DNA of 64,000 nucleotides from Marinimicrobium sp038419845 (GTDB lineage: Bacteria > Pseudomonadota > Gammaproteobacteria > Pseudomonadales > Cellvibrionaceae), in the NCBI RefSeq assembly GCF_038419845.1, contig NZ_JBCAQT010000010.1, positions 1 through 64,000 on the forward strand, written 5' to 3'. The translations under genes and the position numbers were made by a program. Position 1 is the first letter of the stretch. Every line of letters begins with the position of its first letter. The notes beneath the pieces are model-generated. The model ran no database searches and was not told where the DNA came from. It was given only the letters and a program-made list of their open reading frames with translations. Shown in pieces: positions 33,992 through 42,958 of this stretch.

Positions 33992-34219
33992 ATGAACAAT
34001 GGCAAAGACGACGACAAACCGCAACGGCCCGGCTTTTTTCAGATCGTGCTCAGCACACTGGCCGCGGCCTTTGGGGTGCAGAGCAGCAAGAACCGGGAGC
34101 GCGACTTCAAAGGGGGCAGCATCGTTCCCTATGTCCTGGCCGGCATCATCTTTACGGTGGTGTTTGTCGTGGTCGTGGTACTGGTCGTTCGTCTGGTGCT
34201 GGCCAATGCCGGCATGTGA
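33992..34219 (+). CDS. DUF2970 small membrane protein
   Basis: 75 residues. N-terminal polar part, then FFQIVLSTLAAAFGVQSSKNRERDF, the DUF2970 signature, and a membrane helix IVPYVLAGIIFTVVFVVVVV. Function of DUF2970 is unknown; it is a widely conserved single-pass protein in beta- and gammaproteobacteria. Transcribed away from the pseudouridine synthase gene, 42 bases from its start. Confidence 0.8.
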   Translation: MNNGKDDDKPQRPGFFQIVLSTLAAAFGVQSSKNRERDFKGGSIVPYVLAGIIFTVVFVVVVVLVVRLVLANAGM

Positions 34220-34251
34220 TTTTCAGCCGCAGTGCTGCAGTGATGAAAGCG

Positions 34252-34734
34252 CTAGACGTGGCGCCAGAGCGACATCGAATCAATATCGGCCGCGCGCAGC
34301 ATCTTCTGGATATTGCCCTTGAACGCCCGCAATTCCGTGGGATGAAGCTGATTCAGAAAGCGGTTCTGGTGGCTCTCCGCCGCCCGGTTGAGCTCTTCAA
34401 CCAGGGTTTTACCGGCCGGTGTCAGGTGAATCTTGACGGAGCGCCGGTCCAGGCCATCGTGCACCCGCTCTAGCAGCTGTTTCTCCGCCAGCCGGTCCAG
34501 TAACCGGGTGACGGCCGAGCGATCCACCGCGATGTTATCGGCGATCTGCGCGGGTGTTTCCGCCAGATCGTGGAAAAGCACGTTGAGAATCATCCACTGA
34601 GGCCAACTGACCTGATGCTCGGCCAGCTCCCTATTGAACGCCTCGCGCATGGCACCGGCCAGGCGAGCGATCCAGAAGGTGAAACTGTTGTGCAGGTGGA
34701 AACCCTTGGTGACCGGGCGATCAGAGCCGAGCAT
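34252..34734 (-). CDS. MarR-family transcription regulator
   Basis: 160 residues from the ATG at 34734, which has AGAGGG just upstream. Winged helix-turn-helix at about 45-115: WPQWMILNVLFHD, ETPAQIADNIAVDRSAVTRLLDRL and the wing region LERVHDGLDRRSVKIHLT. MarR proteins are dimeric repressors often released by phenolic ligands. No target gene is obvious; the neighbours are a DUF2970 gene and an unknown small membrane protein. Confidence 0.88.
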   Translation of the reverse strand: MLGSDRPVTKGFHLHNSFTFWIARLAGAMREAFNRELAEHQVSWPQWMILNVLFHDLAETPAQIADNIAVDRSAVTRLLDRLAEKQLLERVHDGLDRRSVKIHLTPAGKTLVEELNRAAESHQNRFLNQLHPTELRAFKGNIQKMLRAADIDSMSLWRHV

Positions 34735-34946
34735 ACATCCCTCTTCCAGGTTGAAACGGTGGGGCGACAAACGCCAAAACGCTAAACCACTGTATCTTGC
34801 CAGAGTTTAATTGAACGAACAATTATTTCAGGTTACACCAGCCAGTGACAGCAAGTCGGGGAAGGAAGCGGCAGAGTGAAGCTGGGGGGTGCTGGCGGCG
34901 GTTGGCAAACCGCCGCTGGCTGTCGTACGACCGGCCCGACCGATAT

Positions 34947-35084
34947 TTACTGGCCGCTGATCCAATAAACGCAGGTGAACACAAAGATCGCGATCAGTGC
35001 TACAGCGGCCACCGCATCGGCCACGCTGTCGCCATTGTCGGCCATTTCATTGGACTCGTTCATCATCTCGGTATCATCAGACAT
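34947..35084 (-). CDS. Tiny single-pass membrane protein
   Basis: 45 residues. Start ATG at 35084 with a clear AGAGGAG eight bases upstream, which argues for real translation. The first 20 residues are acidic and methionine/asparagine-rich (MSDDTEMMNESNEMADNG), followed by one hydrophobic helix VAAVALIAIFVFTCVYWISG. I know no family. It could be a membrane-regulatory peptide. Downstream lies the MarR gene on the same strand, 213 bases on. Confidence 0.6.
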   Translation of the reverse strand: MSDDTEMMNESNEMADNGDSVADAVAAVALIAIFVFTCVYWISGQ

Positions 35085-35469
35085 TATTGTTATTCTCCTC
35101 TCAGTGCTCAATAACAATGGTTCGAATAAGTGGCTGCTTTGGGCCTGCCCGAAGAGGCCCACTTTAAGGCGGAATCTAACCACAACTCTTCTACCGTGGC
35201 AAGTATCCGGGCCCGGATAGGACGAAAACGCGATACCGGATATAACGAACGGGCATTAGTCTAGCCCAAATGATTCGTTCAGAAGCCGACGGTTTGTTGC
35301 TACACTCCGGGTACCAGATTGTTGTTCCAAACCGCTTGGGGTCGCGCCGCGAGCGGTTTTCGTGTATTCTTCGCGCCGGTCAAAACCCGGTATTCCCAGG
35401 GTCTGACAGGGTCTTGTTTCTACCCTGTTTCCCGCAACTTCATTGGCAGTACAGGTCACTCAGCTTTCT
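35085..35469. other. Intergenic region before cysI
   Basis: A 385-base gap between the tiny membrane gene and cysI. It must hold both promoters. The inverted pairs CCCGGTATTCCCAGGG and CAGGGTCTTG...CTACCCTG near 35380-35440 could fold ahead of cysI, but I cannot assign a regulator. Confidence 0.35.
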
Positions 35470-37134
35470 ATGTACATTTACGACGAATATGATCATCGCA
35501 TCCAGAGCCAGCGCGTGACCCAGTTCCGCGGGCAGATGGAGCGCTACCTGGACGGACAGCTGGAAGAGGCCGAGTTTCTTCCCCTGCGTCTGCAGAACGG
35601 CCTTTACGTGCAGCGTCTGGCGCCCATGCTGAGAATCGCGGTGCCCTACGGTCTGATGAATAGCCGCCAGTTGCGGCAGATGGCCCATATCACCCGCACC
35701 TATGACAAAGGGTACTGCCACATCAGCACCCGCCAGAATATCCAGCTCAACTGGCCGCAGCTGGAAGAAGTGCCGGATATTCTGCAGTCCCTGCTCGACG
35801 TGGAGATGCACTGCAACCAGACCAGTGGCAACTGCATCCGCAACACCACCACCGATCAGTTCGCCGGGGTTGCGCCCGATGAACTGGTGGATCCGCGCCC
35901 CTACTGCGAACTGATTCGCCAGTGGTCCACCTTCCACCCTGAGTTTGCCTTCCTGCCGCGCAAATTCAAAATCGCCGTAAACGCCAGCCAAACGGATCGG
36001 GCAGCCATGAAGGTGCACGATATTGGCCTGCAACTGGTACAGAACGAGGCGGGCGAGACCGGATTCAGTGTATACGTGGGTGGCGGCCTGGGCCGCACCC
36101 CCGTGGTGGGCAGCCTGATCCGCGACTTTATCCCGGAAAAACATCTGCTGTCCTACCTGGAAGCCATTCTGCGCATCTACAACCAGTTCGGCCGCCGGGA
36201 CAACAAGTTCAAGGCCCGCATCAAGATCCTGGTGCGCGCCATGACCCCCGAGGTTTTTGCCGAAAAAGTGGAAGCCGAGTGGGAGCACCTGCGCGACGGC
36301 AGCACCACCCTGACCCAGGCCGAAGTGGACCGCGCCAAAAGCTACTTCACCGAGCCGGCCTATGAGAGCCTCGACGAGGCGAAAGAGCAAGCCGTTGTGG
36401 ATCGGCAGGCGAATGACAGCAAAGCCTTCTCCAACTGGCTGATGCGCAATGTCAGCGGCCACAAAAAGCCCGGTTATGCCGCCGTGACCCTGTCACTCAA
36501 GCCCACCGGTATCTCGCCGGGAGACATCACCGACAGCCAGCTGGAAACGCTCGCCGATCTGGCCGACCGCTTCAGCTTCGGCGAAGCGCGCACAACGCAT
36601 GAACAGAACATGGTGCTCGCGGATGTGAAAAAATCCGAGCTGTTCGACCTCTGGCAGGAAGCCAAGGCCGCCGGCTTCGCAACCCCCAACATCGGCACGC
36701 TGACCGACATCATCTGCTGCCCCGGCGGCGACTTCTGTTCACTGGCCAACGCCAAGTCGATCCCCATTGCCGAGGCCATCCAGCGCCAGTTTGACGACCT
36801 GGATTACGTCTACGACCTGGGTGACATCGACCTGAACATTTCCGGCTGCATGAACGCCTGTGGTCACCACCACGTGGGCCACATCGGCATCCTCGGGGTC
36901 GACAAGAAAGGCCAGGAGTTCTACCAGATAACCCTGGGCGGCAACGCCAGCAACGACACCGCTCTGGGCAAGGTGATCGGGCCGTCGTTCAACGCCGAGG
37001 AAGTGCCGGATGTGATGCAGAAGATCATCGACGTCTACGTCGAGCAGCGCACCGAAGAAGAACCCTTTATCGATACCGTCAACCGTCTGGGTATCTCCCC
37101 CTTTAAGGAGCGTGTCTATGCCAAAGCTAGTTAA
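35470..37134 (+). CDS. cysI: Sulfite/nitrite reductase, siroheme Fe4S4 hemoprotein
   Basis: 554 residues. Duplicated ferredoxin-like/siroheme domain; the cluster ligands are C-x5-C in CCPGGDFC and C-x3-C in GCMNACGHHH. N-terminal SRQLRQMAHITRTYDKGYCH is typical for the assimilatory sulfite-reductase subgroup found beside DUF934 genes. It reduces sulfite to sulfide. I chose the ATG at 35470 (MYIYDEYDH); a longer frame from 35443 exists. Overlaps DUF934 by 17 bases; cysG, which makes siroheme, is at the right edge of the window. Confidence 0.9.
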   Translation: MYIYDEYDHRIQSQRVTQFRGQMERYLDGQLEEAEFLPLRLQNGLYVQRLAPMLRIAVPYGLMNSRQLRQMAHITRTYDKGYCHISTRQNIQLNWPQLEEVPDILQSLLDVEMHCNQTSGNCIRNTTTDQFAGVAPDELVDPRPYCELIRQWSTFHPEFAFLPRKFKIAVNASQTDRAAMKVHDIGLQLVQNEAGETGFSVYVGGGLGRTPVVGSLIRDFIPEKHLLSYLEAILRIYNQFGRRDNKFKARIKILVRAMTPEVFAEKVEAEWEHLRDGSTTLTQAEVDRAKSYFTEPAYESLDEAKEQAVVDRQANDSKAFSNWLMRNVSGHKKPGYAAVTLSLKPTGISPGDITDSQLETLADLADRFSFGEARTTHEQNMVLADVKKSELFDLWQEAKAAGFATPNIGTLTDIICCPGGDFCSLANAKSIPIAEAIQRQFDDLDYVYDLGDIDLNISGCMNACGHHHVGHIGILGVDKKGQEFYQITLGGNASNDTALGKVIGPSFNAEEVPDVMQKIIDVYVEQRTEEEPFIDTVNRLGISPFKERVYAKAS

Positions 37135-37624
37135 AGACGGCGCCATCATCGAGAACGACTGGACGCTGATGGCCAAGCCCGACGGTGAGCCGGCCGAGGC
37201 GAGCGTCCCCGAGGGTAAAGTCATCGTGCCGCTCAAGGTCTGGCAGGCACAGAAAGACACGCTGAAATCGCGCGACTCGCTGGGCGTCTGGCTGGACACC
37301 GACGAAACCGCCGATGAGCTGGGTGAAGAGGCTAGGGAATTTCCGCTGGTGGCCGTCAACTTTCCCGCTTTTGCCGATGGCCGGGCGTTTACCACCGCCC
37401 GGATGATTCGCGAACGCTACGGCTTTGAAGGCGAACTGCGCGCCGTGGGTTACTTCCTGGCCGAACAGGCCAACTACCTGCGCCGCTGTGGCGTCAACGC
37501 CCTGGACTTTGGCGAAGACCGGCAGCAGCACCTGGAAGCCGCCGTCGAGGCGCTGAATGACTTCACCGAGTACTACCAATCCTCGGTCGACCAACCTCTC
37601 CCCCTCTTCCGCCGCCGCGCGTAA
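37118..37624 (+). CDS. DUF934 protein, sulfite-reductase partner
   Basis: 168 residues from the ATG at 37118, preceded by AAGGAG; the start overlaps the end of cysI, so translation is coupled. Family hallmarks: VAVNFPAFADGRAFTTAR and LRAVGYFLAEQANYLRRCG. DUF934 proteins are almost always encoded directly after this type of cysI and are thought to act in electron transfer to, or assembly of, the reductase. The biochemical role is not established. Confidence 0.85.
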   Translation: MPKLVKDGAIIENDWTLMAKPDGEPAEASVPEGKVIVPLKVWQAQKDTLKSRDSLGVWLDTDETADELGEEAREFPLVAVNFPAFADGRAFTTARMIRERYGFEGELRAVGYFLAEQANYLRRCGVNALDFGEDRQQHLEAAVEALNDFTEYYQSSVDQPLPLFRRRA

Positions 37625-37636
37625 AAAAGGGGACGA

Positions 37637-37703
37637 AAAAAGGGGACGGAGGGATTTAATTTTGATCAAATTGATCAATTTTTAACTCCTCCGTCCCCTT
37701 TTT
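37637..37703. terminator. Long palindrome, bidirectional terminator
   Basis: A 16-base inverted repeat (AAAAAGGGGACGGAGG with its complement at 37688-37703) encloses an AT-rich loop with two TTGATCAA sites. It lies between convergent genes and has T-runs on both sides, so it probably ends both transcripts. The same GGGGACGGAGG word occurs once more in half form just before (37629-37634, GGGGAC). Confidence 0.65.
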
Positions 37704-37723
37704 AGCTGGCGCCCTTTTTTGCG

Positions 37724-38731
37724 CTAAAACTCCAGGCAGATTTTGCCGAAGTGACCGCCGGATTCCTCGTAGCGGAAGGCATCAGCGATGCCGTCCAGGG
37801 GGAAGCTCCGGTCGATGATCGGTCTGATGCCGGTTGTCTCCAGTGCGCGCACAAAATCCTTCTGGTGGGCCCGGCTGCCCACAATCAGCCCCTGCAGACG
37901 CGCCTGTCTGGCCATGAGTTTGGCGGTGGGAATCTCGCCTTCGCTTCCGGTCAGCACGCCAATCAGGGCAATGTGACCGCCAATCCGTACCGCATCAATC
38001 GACTGCGGGAGCGTTCCCGGGCCGCCCACTTCAACCACATGGTCGACGCCGCGTCCATCGGTCAGCTCTTTCACCCGCTTACCCCACTCCGGCTCGGTTT
38101 TGTAGTTGATGGTGTGGGTGGCGCCCAGGCTTTTGAGCCGCTCGATTTTTTCATCGGACGAGGAGGTGGCAATCACCCTGGCCCCCATCGCCTGGGCCAG
38201 TTGCAGGGCAAAGATAGACACCCCACCGGTCCCCAGGGTCAGCACCGTGTCTCCGGCCTTGAGCCCGCCATCGACCACGAGGGCTCGCCAGGCGGTCAGC
38301 CCCGCTGTTGTCAGAGTGGCCGCCTCCGCGTGGCTATAACCCTCGGGCGCGTGAGTGAAGCAGCGCTCCGGGCGGACCACCTGCTCGCGCGCATAGCCAT
38401 CGATGCCATCGCCCGGGGTGGTGGCAAAGTTGCCCACACGCGCCGGACCATCCTGCCAGTGGGGGAAAAAGGTCGACACCACCTTATCGCCCACCGAGAA
38501 TTCGGTGACGCCCTGCCCCACGGCTTCCACCACCCCGGCACCGTCAGCCATGGGAATACGTCCGTCTTCGGTGGGTATCGCCCCGGCGACAACCGCGTAA
38601 TCGTGAAAATTGAGAGAGCTGGCATGCAGGCGCACGCGCACTTCGCCTTCCCCGGGCTCACCCGGTTCCGCACGTTCTTCGATGGCCAGTTGGTCCAGGC
38701 CACCGGGCTTGTTCAGAATTGCGACTTTCAT
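37724..38731 (-). CDS. MDR-family zinc-free oxidoreductase
   Basis: 335 residues from the ATG at 38731, preceded by GGGAG. Medium-chain dehydrogenase/reductase fold: GroES-like N half (MADGAGVVEAVGQGV) and Rossmann half with LGTGGVSIFALQLAQAMGARVIATSSS. The zinc-binding cysteines are absent, so it belongs to the quinone-oxidoreductase-like branch using NADPH. Substrate unknown. Stands alone between cysI-DUF934 and the YiaK-like gene. Confidence 0.85.
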   Translation of the reverse strand: MKVAILNKPGGLDQLAIEERAEPGEPGEGEVRVRLHASSLNFHDYAVVAGAIPTEDGRIPMADGAGVVEAVGQGVTEFSVGDKVVSTFFPHWQDGPARVGNFATTPGDGIDGYAREQVVRPERCFTHAPEGYSHAEAATLTTAGLTAWRALVVDGGLKAGDTVLTLGTGGVSIFALQLAQAMGARVIATSSSDEKIERLKSLGATHTINYKTEPEWGKRVKELTDGRGVDHVVEVGGPGTLPQSIDAVRIGGHIALIGVLTGSEGEIPTAKLMARQARLQGLIVGSRAHQKDFVRALETTGIRPIIDRSFPLDGIADAFRYEESGGHFGKICLEF

Positions 38732-38861
38732 TGGAATCTCCCTGAGTTTCCGAAAAGTATGTGGCCCCAGCATAACGCCACTGGTGTCCAGATCGAAACG
38801 TTCGCGCGTGACCGGGCGTTAAGTAACGTAAATCGCCCGGCGACGACTCAATCGGGTCCGG

Positions 38862-39878
38862 CTACAGCGCCTGAATCTCGGCCCAGATCCCGGCATCGAC
38901 GGGGATTCCCTCCCGCTGATTCTCCACCCGACGAGCGAGGGCACCCTCTCCCGGGTAGCGCAGAGTCCCCTGGGGATCAACCGGCTGCGATTGACGGTAA
39001 TCGTCAATGATCCCGGAGACGATCCGGTTCAGTTCATTGCCTGAGCTCAACTTCGCCGTATCAATCGCAATAAACACCTGGGACACCCCGAACTCCTCCC
39101 CCTGTCGGGATATGTCAGCGGTGGAGCGCCCGCCAGACAGAAGCACAGCGAGTATATCCAGCAGCAGTGACAGGCCCGACCCTTTCCAGTAACCCACTGG
39201 CAATGCCCGCTGACTCTGCAACACGGCCGCGGGATCCCGGGTCAGCTGGCCAGACTCATCGTACCCGCCGGCGACGGGCAACAACCGCCCCTGCCGTTGA
39301 GCCGACTCCATGGCGCCATAGGAAAATTGCGACTGTGCCATATCCAGGACAATCGCCTCGTCCTGGTAAGGCACGGCCAGCACCAGGGGGTTATTTCCCA
39401 GTCGGCTATCCAGCGCTCCCCAGGCCGGCATATTGGCAATCGTGTTGGTCCAGCCGATGAAAATGTAATTTGCGCGCGCCGCCTGCCAGCCGTAAGTGCC
39501 TCCGCGCATCCAATGGTTGGTGTTTGCCATCCCGACACAGCCAATGCCATTGTCCGCTGCCAGCGCCATGGCGCGCTCCGTTGCTTGGACCGCATTGAGA
39601 ATACCGGCCCCGAGACGACCATCCCACTGCTCTACCCCTCCGAAGGTGCCCGAGCACTCGGCCCGTTCACCCACTTTGACATGGCCCCGGTCAACCAGAT
39701 CGATAAAACGGGGAAACCGGTTGAGCCCGTGGGTATAGACTCCATCCAGACTGTTGTCGGTAAACGTTTTTGCCAACAGCCGCGCGTTCTCATCGGTAAA
39801 CTGGCGTCGCTGCAGAATCGCAAACAGGGTTTGCTCAATGGCTTGGGCTGGCAGGCGGATCGGGGAGCTCTTGGACAT
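38862..39878 (-). CDS. YiaK-like 2,3-diketo-L-gulonate reductase
   Basis: 338 residues from ATG at 39878, with AGGA eight bases upstream. Ldh2/MDH-type (lactate/malate/ureidoglycolate) NAD(P)H dehydrogenase. GVYTHGLNRFPRFI with the catalytic histidine, NTNHWMRGGTYGWQAA and LPVGYWKGSGLSLLLD follow the E. coli YiaK pattern closely. YiaK reduces 2,3-diketo-L-gulonate. None of the other yia genes is here, so the physiological substrate may be another 2-oxo acid. Confidence 0.85.
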   Translation of the reverse strand: MSKSSPIRLPAQAIEQTLFAILQRRQFTDENARLLAKTFTDNSLDGVYTHGLNRFPRFIDLVDRGHVKVGERAECSGTFGGVEQWDGRLGAGILNAVQATERAMALAADNGIGCVGMANTNHWMRGGTYGWQAARANYIFIGWTNTIANMPAWGALDSRLGNNPLVLAVPYQDEAIVLDMAQSQFSYGAMESAQRQGRLLPVAGGYDESGQLTRDPAAVLQSQRALPVGYWKGSGLSLLLDILAVLLSGGRSTADISRQGEEFGVSQVFIAIDTAKLSSGNELNRIVSGIIDDYRQSQPVDPQGTLRYPGEGALARRVENQREGIPVDAGIWAEIQAL

Positions 39879-39919
39879 AACGGTTCCTGACCGGAGTGAA
39901 CAACAGTGCACTCAATGCA

Positions 39920-41059
39920 TTATGGTTCTGCGAAAAACGGCTTGAGACGCTCTGCCTCCCACATGGTGTCCTGGTAACCCAGTTCCATCAGCTCGGTAAT
40001 GAAAGACTGATGAAACAGCAAATAACTCGCCGCCGTGGTACCGCCACCTTTGGCGGTGGCGCCGATCGCTCGCAGGAAAAACCGCAGACTTTTGGGCAGA
40101 TAGCGCACCTTGCGCCCGGCAATATCATCCAGTGCCCGGGAGGGGGAGATCACCCGATTCTCCACCGGACGTAACGACATATCGGCCTGCGCCAACTGAT
40201 CCTCGGGAATCATTCCGATCAACTCATTGATGCGCTCCAGGTGCTCCAGATCGCCCTCCAGGGCGTCGATAAAGGCGCTGTTGAAGAGCTGACCCACAAT
40301 CTGGGCCATGGAGGGCGAGTGCCGAACCGGTCGCCGTTTCGAGGGCCGTTTCTGCTCCCGGTTGCTACTGACACCCACCACAAAAACCGCATCCGCGCCC
40401 AGGTGCAGCGCGGGACTGATGGGCGCCAATTGGCGTAACGCGCCATCGCCAAAATACTCTCGATTGATACGGACGGCCGGAAAAATCGTGGGAATGGCGG
40501 AAGAGGCCAGAAGATGCTCGAGCTTGAGCTTGGTGGGGACGCCTATGCGCCGGTACCGGTCCCACCCTTCCAGCTCCGGCGCACCCTGAAAAAAGCTGAC
40601 CGACTCGCCAGAGCTGTAGCCCATGGCGCTGACCGACACCGCCGACAGTTTGCCACTGGCAATGGCCGGCTGCAGGTTCTCAAAGCGTATGGCCGTGCCC
40701 AGAAGATGCCACAGCGGACCGTTGTCGAGCATTGACAGGGGGCGGGCACGACCGACCCCCTCGTTGAACAGCGAGACACCGAGCAGACCCAGCCCCTTGG
40801 TCAGATCGCTCCAGCCGTGGCGGTAGATGTGCCCCGGCGTCAGACCCCGCCAGATGGTGGCCAGCGAAGTGACCGCTTCATTGAAATTGCCCGGATGACA
40901 GGCCAATGCCAGCGCATTGATTGCCCCGGCCGACGTACCACAAATGATGGGGAAAGGATTCTGTGTATCCTCCGGCAAAATCGTCGCCAAGGCCTGTAAC
41001 ACACCCACCTGGTAGGCGGCACGTGCGCCGCCACCCGACAGGATCAGGGCTCGTTTCAT
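39920..41059 (-). CDS. Patatin-like phospholipase
   Basis: 379 residues. Patatin domain (about 1-215): oxyanion motif SGGGARAAYQVG at the start, serine in GTSAGA and catalytic aspartate in DGALRQ. The C-terminal part contains TKLKLEHLLASSAIP before DGA and a charged tail. It should hydrolyse acyl ester bonds in lipids, in the cytosol or at the inner membrane; no signal or anchor is visible. Transcribed 42 bases upstream of the YiaK-like gene, on the same strand. Confidence 0.87.
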   Translation of the reverse strand: MKRALILSGGGARAAYQVGVLQALATILPEDTQNPFPIICGTSAGAINALALACHPGNFNEAVTSLATIWRGLTPGHIYRHGWSDLTKGLGLLGVSLFNEGVGRARPLSMLDNGPLWHLLGTAIRFENLQPAIASGKLSAVSVSAMGYSSGESVSFFQGAPELEGWDRYRRIGVPTKLKLEHLLASSAIPTIFPAVRINREYFGDGALRQLAPISPALHLGADAVFVVGVSSNREQKRPSKRRPVRHSPSMAQIVGQLFNSAFIDALEGDLEHLERINELIGMIPEDQLAQADMSLRPVENRVISPSRALDDIAGRKVRYLPKSLRFFLRAIGATAKGGGTTAASYLLFHQSFITELMELGYQDTMWEAERLKPFFAEP

Positions 41060-41119
41060 GGCACCTCTCTAAGGGGTTCAATCAATAGGGCTCAAATCAA
41101 TAAATCAGGTCTCAGCGTA

Positions 41120-42751
41120 TCAGGTCGACTTCTGTGCTTCCGGTTCCTCGTTGTCCCGAAGCTCGCGGCGAAGTACTTTCCCCACATTGGTTTTGGGCAA
41201 CTCACTGCGGAACTCCACGCTGTGGGGTACCTTGTAAGCCGTGAGGTTTTTCCGGGCAAATTTGCGAATTTCCTCGACCGACAGCTCTCGGCTGGCTACA
41301 ACGTAGGCCTTGACCTGCTCCCCCGTCTCTTCGTCGGGCACTCCCACAACGGCCGCCTCAACGATATCCGGGTGAGTGCAGAGCACATCTTCCACTTCAT
41401 TGGGGAAGACTTTGAAGCCGGAGACATTGATCATGTCTTTTTTGCGATCGACAATTTTGATGTAACCATCGTCCGAGATTGACGCCATGTCACCGGTCTT
41501 GAACCACCCGTCCGCGTCCATTGCTTTGTCGGTTTCTTCCGGGCGATTCCAGTAGCCCTTCATCACCTGGGGCCCCCGGACACACAGCTCACCGGACTCG
41601 CCTCTGGGCAGCTCGTTGCCATCGTCGTCGATGACCTTGCACTCCGTATCCGGAAGCGGCACGCCCACCGTGCCCTGGCGGATGGCGCCGGGAGGACTGA
41701 TGGAGACCACCGGTGAGGTCTCGGTCAGACCGTAGCCCTCATAGATCGGAACCCCCGTTATCTCCTTCCAGCGTTTGGCCGCCGCCGCGGTCAATGCCAT
41801 ACCACCTGAGGCGGTCAGGCGCAGGTGACTGAAATCCAGCTGTGCAAACGCGGGCTGGCGACAGAGCGCATTGAACAGGGTATTGAGTCCGACAAAACAG
41901 GTAAACGGCTGACCCTTCAGGGTTTTGATAAAGCCTTTGATATCGCGCGGATTGGGAATCAGCAGGTTGTGATTGCCCAATGCCATGGCCGAAGTGCAGT
42001 GCAGGGTAAAGGCATAGATATGGTACAGCGGCAGGGGCGCCACATAGAGTTCCTGATTGACCCGGAACTCGCCCTCCATGTGCTTGTTGACCTGCCACAT
42101 GTTGGCCACCAGATTCCGGTTGGTGAGCATCGCCCCTTTGGCAACGCCAGTAGTTCCACCCGTGTACTGCAGGACCGCGAGATCTTCCGGGCCACGTTCG
42201 ACTTTACGGAAGGGCTGCTCGGGCTTTTTGAGGGCTTCGAGGAAACCGATCTGATGGGGAAAGTGGAAGTCGGGCACCATTTTCTTGACGTATTTGACCA
42301 CCGAGTTGAGCAGGACGCGTTTTAGCGGTGGATGCAGGTCCGCCAGTTCGGTCACGATGACCTGCTCGACTTTGGTCTGCTCAATCACCTCGGCCGCGCG
42401 ATCGGCAATATTCGCCAACACCACCAGGGCGCGAGCACCCGAGTCCTGAAGCTGATGCTTGACCTCACGCCCGGTGTAAAGTGGATTGGTGTTGACCACC
42501 ACCAGGCCCGCCCGCAAGGCCCCCAGGACTACCACCGGATACTGCAGGACGTTTGGCAACTGCACCGCGATCCGGTCACCCGGCTCGAGCCCGGTGCATT
42601 GCTGCAGGTAAGCGGCAAACTGGCCCGACAGCCGGTCGACATCGGCATAGGTCAGAGTGTGCCCCAGGCAGGTGAAGGCCTTGCTCCCCGAATACTGCTG
42701 GCAGGCCTGCTCCAGAACGTCCGCTACCGAGCGATCATAGTCATCAGTCAT
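41120..42751 (-). CDS. fadD: Long-chain acyl-CoA synthetase (FadD-like)
   Basis: 543 residues from the ATG at 42751 (MTDDYDRSVADVLEQ); the frame extends further but without family similarity. AMP-forming enzyme motifs: YTGGTTGVAKGAML, GYGLTETSPVV, TGDMASI and DRKKDMINVSGFKVFPNEVE, with a terminal lysine in LPKTNVGKVLRR. It activates fatty acids for beta-oxidation. The gene lies in line with patatin and the YiaK-like gene, separated by 60 bases from patatin; whether they are one operon cannot be decided. Confidence 0.9.
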   Translation of the reverse strand: MTDDYDRSVADVLEQACQQYSGSKAFTCLGHTLTYADVDRLSGQFAAYLQQCTGLEPGDRIAVQLPNVLQYPVVVLGALRAGLVVVNTNPLYTGREVKHQLQDSGARALVVLANIADRAAEVIEQTKVEQVIVTELADLHPPLKRVLLNSVVKYVKKMVPDFHFPHQIGFLEALKKPEQPFRKVERGPEDLAVLQYTGGTTGVAKGAMLTNRNLVANMWQVNKHMEGEFRVNQELYVAPLPLYHIYAFTLHCTSAMALGNHNLLIPNPRDIKGFIKTLKGQPFTCFVGLNTLFNALCRQPAFAQLDFSHLRLTASGGMALTAAAAKRWKEITGVPIYEGYGLTETSPVVSISPPGAIRQGTVGVPLPDTECKVIDDDGNELPRGESGELCVRGPQVMKGYWNRPEETDKAMDADGWFKTGDMASISDDGYIKIVDRKKDMINVSGFKVFPNEVEDVLCTHPDIVEAAVVGVPDEETGEQVKAYVVASRELSVEEIRKFARKNLTAYKVPHSVEFRSELPKTNVGKVLRRELRDNEEPEAQKST

Positions 42752-42958
42752 GGTCACCGTGCTCCTTTCAAGTTTCCCGCTTGCCGTGCCCTCGCGGCCA
42801 CTACGTCGAGCCATGCGCATCTGGGCGACAATCTGGTTGTTATCTCTAGTGATTATCGGTGCCCAGAGAGTGACTTGCAACTTAAAAGCGGGAATTAGCG
42901 CCCCCGGCCCAGTCTGGCCGGGGGACGCCATTGGGCCGGGCGGCCCATCAGAGAAAGG

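Noticed and set aside
37660..37682. FNR-type site in the AT-rich loop between cysI-DUF934 and the MDR gene
   Set aside because: TTGATCAA words are present but not in TTGAT-N4-ATCAA spacing, and the place is downstream of both genes.
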